8,750 nt of DNA, from positions 1-8,750 of the forward strand of contig JAJXUC010000158.1 of assembly GCA_021783435.1 (NCBI GenBank), given 5' to 3'. The DNA comes from Pseudomonadota bacterium (GTDB lineage: Bacteria > Pseudomonadota > Gammaproteobacteria > Burkholderiales > Burkholderiaceae). Made by a program: the position numbers and the translations under genes. Of this stretch, positions 4,069 to 8,750 are shown piece after piece. Numbering within the stretch: position 1 is the stretch's first letter; each line of letters starts with the position of its first letter. The notes under the pieces are model-generated. The model was not told where the DNA came from and did not search any database. It saw only the letters and a program-made list of their open reading frames with translations.

Positions 4069-7056
4069 ATGTTGCTCAAGCGTCTGTCATCCGATGTGCA
4101 GTCCGAGGATCCATCGCAAGCCTTGTCCGGCCCATGGATCGCGCAGCTCAAGCGCAACTTGACGCATGCCTTGCCCACAGTCGATCGTCGTGCATTTCTT
4201 CGCCGCTCCGGCTTCGGTCTGGGCCTAGGTCTCGGCGCTGGATTGATCGGCTCGCAGTTGCGCCTGGTGCAGAAAGCCAATGCTGCAAACACTCTTGCCC
4301 CAGGCGCGCCGGGCAGTAAGGACGTGGTCACGCGACGCACGGTGTGCACCCATTGCTCGGTCGGCTGTGCTTCCGACGCGATGGTGGAGAACGGCGTCTG
4401 GGTGCGACAAAATCCGGTATTCGAGTCCCCCATCAATCTGGGCGCTCACTGCGCCAAGGGAGCCGCACTGCGCGACCATGGTCGGGGCGATCACCGCCTG
4501 CGCTACCCCATGAAGCTGGTGGACGGCAAGTATCAACGCATTTCATGGGACCAGGCGCTGCAAGAAATCACCGATCGGCTGGTGGGTATACGCCAGGAAA
4601 GCGGACCGGATGCGCTGTTCGTCGTCGGATCGAGCAAGCACAACAACGAGCAGGCCTATCTGTTGCGCAAGTGGGTGTCGTTCTGGGGCAGCAACAACTG
4701 CGACCACCAGGCGCGCATCTGCCACTCCACCACGGTGGCCGGCGTGGCCAACACCTGGGGCTACGGCGCCATGACCAACTCGTACAACGACATGGCCAAT
4801 GCCAAGGTCGCGCTGTACATCGGCTCCAACGCCGCTGAAGCCCATCCGGTGTCCATGCTGCACCTGTTGCATGCCAAGGAAAACGGCTGCAAGGTCATCG
4901 TCGTCGACCCGCGTTTCACCCGCACTGCGGCCAAGGCCGACAAACATATCCGAATCCGCTCGGGCACCGATATTGCCTTCCTGTTCGGCGTGCTCTATCA
5001 CATCTTCCAGAACGGCTGGGAAGATCAGGCGTATCTCGATGCCAGGGTCTGGGGCATGGATCAGGTGAAGCAGGACGTGATGGCGAAATGGGCGCCTGAC
5101 AAGGTGGAGGAAGTTTGCGGCGTGGATGGCGACACCACCTTGATGGTGGCGCGCTGGCTGCACGAGAACAAGCCCGGCACCGTCGTCTGGTGCATGGGCC
5201 AGACGCAACACACCATCGGCCATGCCATCGTGCGTGCGTCCTGCATCCTGCAATTGGCGCTGGGCAATGTCGGCAAGTCGGGCGGCGGCACCAATATTTT
5301 CCGCGGCCACGACAACGTCCAGGGCGCCACCGACGTCGGTCCCAACCCGGACTCCCTGCCTGGTTACTACGGCGTGATCGAAGGCGCCTGGAAGCACTAT
5401 GCCGGAGTCTGGGGCGTCGATTACGAGTGGATCAAGGGCCGCTTCGCACCGGGCATGATGACCAAGCCGGGCATGACGGTGTCGCGCTGGATCGACGGCG
5501 TGCTGACCCCCAACGATATGGTGGATCAAGGCCCCAACCTGCGCGCGCAGATTTTCTGGGGCCATGCGCCAAACTCGCAGACCCGTGGCCTGGACATGAA
5601 AAAAGCCATGGATAAGCTCGATCTGCTGGTGGTGATCGATCCCTACCCCTCGGCGACCGCCGCCATGGCGGCCATGCCCGGAGACGCCAAGGATCTCAAT
5701 CCCCAACGCGCGGTCTACCTGTTGCCGGCCACCACCCAGTTCGAGACCTCGGGCTCGGTCACCGCATCCAACCGTTCGCTGCAATGGCGCGAGAAAGTGG
5801 TCGAGCCGATGTTCGAGTCGCGCACTGATCACATGATCATGACTCAGCTTGCCGACAAACTCGGCTTCGGCAAGGAGTTCGTGAAGAACTACAAGATGGT
5901 GCCGGGCAAGGGCGGCATGCAAGAGCCCGAAACCGAGTCCATCTTGCGCGAAATCAATCGTGGTGTCTGGACCATCGGCTACACCGGGCAAAGCCCGGAG
6001 CGCCTCAAGGCGCACATGCGCAATATGCATGTGTTCGACGTGAAAACCCTGCGTGCCCGCGGCGGCATCGACGCCGAAACCGGTTACAAGCTCGATGGCG
6101 AATACTTCGGCCTGCCCTGGCCCTGCTACGGCACGCCCGAGCTGCGCCATCCCGGTACGGCGAATCTGTACGACACCTCGCTCAACGTCATGCAGGGCGG
6201 CGGCAACTTCCGCGCCAATTTCGGCGTGGAGCGTGATGGCAAGTCGCTGCTCGCGGCCGATGGCTCCGCCTCGAAAGGCGCCGACATTCAAACCGGTTAC
6301 CCCGAATTCGACTCCACCTTGCTGAAAAAACTCGGCTGGTGGGAGGAGCTTACCGAGACCGAAAAAAAGGCCGCTGACGGCAAGAACTGGAAGACCGATT
6401 CCTCGGGCGGCATCATCCGTGTGGCGATGAAAAACCACGGCTGCCACCCTTTCGGCAATGCGCGCGCCCGCGCCGTGGTGTGGAACTTCCCGGACCCCAT
6501 CCCACAGCACCGTGAGCCCTTGTATTCCACCCGACCTGATCTGGTCGTGAAGTATCCCACCTACGACGACAAGAAAGTATTCTGGCGCCTGCCCACGCTG
6601 TACAAGACGGTGCAGCAGCACAACATCGACATCGTCAAGCAGTTTCCGCTCATCCTCACCTCCGGCCGCTTGGTCGAGTACGAAGGCGGCGGCGACGAAA
6701 CCCGCTCCAACCCCTGGCTGGCGGAGTTGCAGCAGTTCGCCTTCGTCCAAGTCAATCCGGCGGTGGCCAACGACCGCAACATCCGCGAGGGCGACGACGT
6801 CTGGGTCAGCACCCCAACCGGCGCACGCATCAGGGTGCGGGCGCGCGTGACCGAGGCCGTGGATCGCTCCACGGTGTTCATCCCCTTCCACTTTGCCGGA
6901 CACTGGCAGGGCAAGGATCTGCGTCAGTTCTACCCGGAGGGCGCGGCACCGATCGTGCTTGGCGAGGCGGTCAACACGGCAACCACCTATGGCTATGACG
7001 CCGTGACGATGATGCAGGAAAGCAAAACCACCGTGTGCCAACTCGAACGCGCTTGA
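4069..7056 (+). CDS. fdhA: Formate dehydrogenase alpha (catalytic) subunit, Mo/W-bis-PGD, cysteine type
   Basis: A 995-residue catalytic subunit that oxidises formate to CO2 and passes electrons to beta. A twin-arginine signal DRRAFLRRSG (39-48) and a Gly/Leu-rich hydrophobic core to about residue 65 indicate folded export by Tat. The [4Fe-4S] cysteines are C93, C96, C100 and C128, with K130 just after, as in this family. The active-site segment ARICHSTTVAG has Cys218-His219 where E. coli FdnG has selenocysteine; codon 4720-4722 is TGC. GSNAAEAHP belongs to the central molybdopterin domain, and the C-terminal dinucleotide-binding domain covers about residues 860-995. Length is close to E. coli FdnG (about 1015). 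The ATG at 4069 is chosen because AGGAG (4057-4061) is 7 bases upstream; the ATG at 4051 has no such site, and the frame open upstream to 3799 overlaps the Tat-protein gene. The beta-subunit gene follows 42 bases later. Whether the metal is Mo or W cannot be read from sequence. Confidence 0.95.
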   Translation: MLLKRLSSDVQSEDPSQALSGPWIAQLKRNLTHALPTVDRRAFLRRSGFGLGLGLGAGLIGSQLRLVQKANAANTLAPGAPGSKDVVTRRTVCTHCSVGCASDAMVENGVWVRQNPVFESPINLGAHCAKGAALRDHGRGDHRLRYPMKLVDGKYQRISWDQALQEITDRLVGIRQESGPDALFVVGSSKHNNEQAYLLRKWVSFWGSNNCDHQARICHSTTVAGVANTWGYGAMTNSYNDMANAKVALYIGSNAAEAHPVSMLHLLHAKENGCKVIVVDPRFTRTAAKADKHIRIRSGTDIAFLFGVLYHIFQNGWEDQAYLDARVWGMDQVKQDVMAKWAPDKVEEVCGVDGDTTLMVARWLHENKPGTVVWCMGQTQHTIGHAIVRASCILQLALGNVGKSGGGTNIFRGHDNVQGATDVGPNPDSLPGYYGVIEGAWKHYAGVWGVDYEWIKGRFAPGMMTKPGMTVSRWIDGVLTPNDMVDQGPNLRAQIFWGHAPNSQTRGLDMKKAMDKLDLLVVIDPYPSATAAMAAMPGDAKDLNPQRAVYLLPATTQFETSGSVTASNRSLQWREKVVEPMFESRTDHMIMTQLADKLGFGKEFVKNYKMVPGKGGMQEPETESILREINRGVWTIGYTGQSPERLKAHMRNMHVFDVKTLRARGGIDAETGYKLDGEYFGLPWPCYGTPELRHPGTANLYDTSLNVMQGGGNFRANFGVERDGKSLLAADGSASKGADIQTGYPEFDSTLLKKLGWWEELTETEKKAADGKNWKTDSSGGIIRVAMKNHGCHPFGNARARAVVWNFPDPIPQHREPLYSTRPDLVVKYPTYDDKKVFWRLPTLYKTVQQHNIDIVKQFPLILTSGRLVEYEGGGDETRSNPWLAELQQFAFVQVNPAVANDRNIREGDDVWVSTPTGARIRVRARVTEAVDRSTVFIPFHFAGHWQGKDLRQFYPEGAAPIVLGEAVNTATTYGYDAVTMMQESKTTVCQLERA

Positions 7057-7098
7057 GGCCCCACGCTCATCAAGGCAAGTCCAACGGAGACGACCATC

Positions 7099-7734
7099 AT
7101 GGCCCGCATGAAATTCATTTGTGACACCGAGCGCTGCATCAATTGCAACGGCTGCGTCACCGCCTGCAAGAACGAGAACGAAGTGCCCTGGGGCGTCAAT
7201 CGCCGCCGCGTGGTCACCATGAACGAAGGCGTGCCGGGCGAGAAATCCATTTCGGTGGCCTGCATGCATTGCTCCGACGCGCCCTGCATGGCGGTGTGCC
7301 CGGTGAGTTGCTTCTACCGCACGCCCGAAGGCGTGGTGCTCCACGATAAGGATGTGTGCATCGGCTGCGGCTACTGCTCCTACGCCTGTCCCTTCGGGGC
7401 ACCGCAGTTTCCCGCCAACGGCGAATTCGGCCTGCGCGGCAAGATGGACAAATGCACGTTTTGCGCCGGCGGTCCCGCGCCCAACGGCTCGGAAGAACAA
7501 TTCAAGGAATACGGCCGCGACCGCCTGGCTGAAGGCAAGCTGCCGATCTGCGCCGAGATGTGCTCGACCAAAGCCTTGTTGGCAGGTGACGGCGAAGTTG
7601 TCGCCGACATCCTTCGCGACCGTGTGCTGCATCGCGGCGGTGGTGCCGAGCTGTGGGGTTGGGGCACCGCGTATGGCAAGGGTGAAGCCCACGCGCCGCA
7701 GCCGGCCGCGGCCAGCCAGGGGTCTCAATCATGA
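7099..7734 (+). CDS. fdhB: Formate dehydrogenase beta subunit, four [4Fe-4S] ferredoxin protein
   Basis: A 211-residue electron-transfer subunit that carries electrons from alpha to the cytochrome b subunit. Sixteen cysteines fall into four groups: C13/C16/C19/C23, C55/C58/C63/C67, C87/C90/C93/C97 and C119/C122/C151/C155. In this family clusters are bound by cysteines from paired groups, giving four [4Fe-4S] centres. It has no signal peptide, as expected for a partner that rides with the Tat-exported alpha subunit. After residue ~180 the chain is hydrophilic and ends in an Ala/Gln/Ser tail, so the C-terminal membrane helix of E. coli FdnH is absent. GGAG at 7085-7088 lies about 10 bases before the ATG. 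The stop overlaps the next start (ATGA, 7731-7734), which implies translational coupling. Confidence 0.94.
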   Translation: MARMKFICDTERCINCNGCVTACKNENEVPWGVNRRRVVTMNEGVPGEKSISVACMHCSDAPCMAVCPVSCFYRTPEGVVLHDKDVCIGCGYCSYACPFGAPQFPANGEFGLRGKMDKCTFCAGGPAPNGSEEQFKEYGRDRLAEGKLPICAEMCSTKALLAGDGEVVADILRDRVLHRGGGAELWGWGTAYGKGEAHAPQPAAASQGSQS

Positions 7735-7970
7735 ACCCGAGACGTAACCTCCGTGCGCTGGCGACGCTGCTGGCCTTGTTTGCACTCGGCGCATGCAGCC
7801 AGAAACCGCAAACCCTGACGCAGACCGGCGCTCCGGCCTCCGAGGCGCCGTGGATGGGGGGCAAGCCGGCCTTCACCGCGTCCGGCTGGAAAGTGGGTGA
7901 TCAGGCAAGCTGGCAGCGCGAAATCGACCGCCGCGCCCAGGCCCAGAACGAATACGTGCGCATGCGCTGA
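7731..7970 (+). CDS. Small lipoprotein encoded within the formate dehydrogenase operon
   Basis: A 79-residue predicted lipoprotein. Basic residues R4, R5 and R8 precede a hydrophobic stretch ending in the lipobox LGAC, with the lipidated cysteine at C22 followed by Ser23. The mature part is about 58 residues: a Thr/Ala/Pro-rich linker, then a segment with GW..GD..SW (about 56-66) and a charged, probably helical end rich in Arg and Gln. The start overlaps the fdhB stop by 4 bases (ATGA) and AGGGG at 7718-7722 is 8 bases upstream. The gamma-subunit gene follows after 16 bases, so it is firmly inside the operon. I do not recognise a named family. Context suggests a periplasmic, membrane-tethered accessory or extra subunit that helps hold alpha-beta to the membrane or stabilises gamma; that is inference. 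Ser at +2 does not suggest retention at the inner membrane by the E. coli Asp+2 rule, so outer-membrane sorting is possible. Confidence 0.82.
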   Translation: MNPRRNLRALATLLALFALGACSQKPQTLTQTGAPASEAPWMGGKPAFTASGWKVGDQASWQREIDRRAQAQNEYVRMR

Positions 7971-7986
7971 CCCAGCGGAGGGCATG

Positions 7987-8750
7987 ATGTCCAGACCATT
8001 CCTTGTTCCGGCCTCGACGCCGTGCCGCGCAAGATCCTGGCACGCTTCCTCCGGTGTTGTGCTTTTCGCTGCGCTGTTTGCCGCCTTGTGGATCGTTTTG
8101 CTCCTGTCTCCAACCGGAGCCTGGGCGCAAGCCGCGGTCACCCCCGCACCAATATTGCCAGCACCGAGCGCGGCCTGGGCCGGTGCGGTGCAAGGGGCCC
8201 CGACAGGGGCCCAGGTCACGGCCAGCCAGCTTGCCAGCCAACCTGCAGCGCCACCCGGGGCCGATACCCTGGCCGGTTATGCCCAGCAAAACAACGGCCA
8301 GCGCGAACAGGCGCAGCCGGGTAACAACGCACCGATGTGGCGCGCCCTCAAGCAGCAAGCGGGCTTCAGCAGCCTGCCTGCTCCCGAGGCTGGCGTGCTG
8401 ATTCAGCCGCAAACCCGTTATCCCGGCTCCGATTTCACGACTGCCGGCGAGGCCTGGCGCCAAGCGCGCAATCTGCTGCTCATCCCGGTGGGCGGCTGGC
8501 TGCTCATCCTGGCCTTGGTCGGCATTGGTGTGTTCTACGCCGTCAAGGGCCAGATCCGCCTGCATCAGAGGCCCACGGGGCGCAAGATCGAGCGCTTCAC
8601 CCCGTTCGAGCGGTTCATGCATTGGGGGCTCGCTTACAGCTTCATCGCCCTGGCGGTGTCGGGCGTCGTCATGATGTTCGGCAAATTCTTCCTGCTTCCC
8701 GTGCTCGGCCTCGGCCTGTTCGGCTGGCTCAGCTACGCGCTCAAGACCCT
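7987..8750 (+). CDS. fdhC: Formate dehydrogenase gamma subunit, cytochrome b type (3' partial)
   Basis: Membrane subunit that takes electrons from beta through heme b and reduces quinone. The frame is open to the window end; 254 residues are visible. An N-terminal signal-like segment (hydrophobic 24-40, possible cleavage after AWA at 45-47) is followed by an Ala/Gln/Pro-rich linker (about 48-112). Next comes a block, NAPMWRALKQQAGF and GVLIQP, that I know from the periplasmic N-terminal region of such gamma subunits. Membrane helices lie at about 163-186, 211-231 and 235-252. H212 in RFMHW is a likely heme b ligand. Start: GGAGGG (7977-7982) is 4 bases before the ATG at 7987 but only 1 base before the adjacent ATG at 7984, so 7987 is preferred. 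It lies 16 bases after the lipoprotein gene and completes the alpha-beta-gamma set. Confidence 0.88.
   Translation, partial: MSRPFLVPASTPCRARSWHASSGVVLFAALFAALWIVLLLSPTGAWAQAAVTPAPILPAPSAAWAGAVQGAPTGAQVTASQLASQPAAPPGADTLAGYAQQNNGQREQAQPGNNAPMWRALKQQAGFSSLPAPEAGVLIQPQTRYPGSDFTTAGEAWRQARNLLLIPVGGWLLILALVGIGVFYAVKGQIRLHQRPTGRKIERFTPFERFMHWGLAYSFIALAVSGVVMMFGKFFLLPVLGLGLFGWLSYALKT

Noticed and set aside
3937..4085. Short - strand frame ending in a protein-like tail (KLDRIMDRFNQAVRMGAAQ)
   Set aside because: About 49 codons with no good start or ribosome binding site, and mostly antisense to the start of fdhA. It could be a gene remnant but cannot be supported.
4543..7728. 1061-codon open frame on the - strand, antisense to fdhA and fdhB
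   Set aside because: The + strand encodes unmistakable FdhA and FdhB with all cofactor ligands. The antisense frame is open because of strong G/C third-position bias and has no recognisable domain.
7873..8622. 249-codon - strand frame opposite the lipoprotein and gamma-subunit genes
   Set aside because: The + strand frame encodes a coherent cytochrome b subunit open to the window end; the - strand reading is an Arg/Gly-rich shadow.

Overview
The window looks like chromosomal DNA of a GC-rich betaproteobacterium, probably of the order Burkholderiales. The reasons are the strong G/C bias at third codon positions, a DUF1840 gene (a small family I associate with betaproteobacteria), a long-loop MHS-type transporter, and a respiratory formate dehydrogenase operon that starts with a small Tat-signal protein. 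The genus cannot be fixed from sequence alone. All confidently called genes read on the + strand. No tRNA, rRNA, CRISPR array, insertion sequence or prophage gene is visible.

Layout. Bases 2-1072 hold the 3' part of a cyclopropane-fatty-acid synthase family methyltransferase (5' end outside the window). Bases 1156-1461 encode a 101-residue DUF1840 protein. A 306-base gap (1462-1767) has two GC-rich hairpins and a perfect 9-bp inverted repeat with a 13-base spacer. Bases 1768-3429 encode a 553-residue metabolite:H+ symporter-like MFS transporter with an unusually long periplasmic loop. A perfect 15-bp hairpin (3445-3480) lies just after it and probably separates it from the next unit.

The right half is one operon for a periplasm-facing, membrane-anchored formate dehydrogenase. 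A good sigma70-like promoter (3606-3634) precedes a small Tat-signal protein (3689-3940). Next come the catalytic Mo/W-bis-PGD subunit with cysteine rather than selenocysteine (4069-7056), the four-cluster Fe-S subunit (7099-7734), a small lipoprotein overlapping it by 4 bases (7731-7970), and the cytochrome b subunit, cut by the window end (7987-8750).

How they work together (family knowledge plus inference). The alpha subunit oxidises formate to CO2. Electrons pass through its own [4Fe-4S] cluster and the four clusters of beta to heme b in gamma and then to quinone. The Tat signal on alpha places the complex on the periplasmic side. Beta lacks the C-terminal membrane helix seen in E. coli FdnH, so anchoring would rest on gamma, perhaps helped by the lipoprotein. 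The Tat-signal protein and the lipoprotein are the least understood parts and the best candidates for something new. Otherwise the window holds recognisable families, and I see no wholly novel system.
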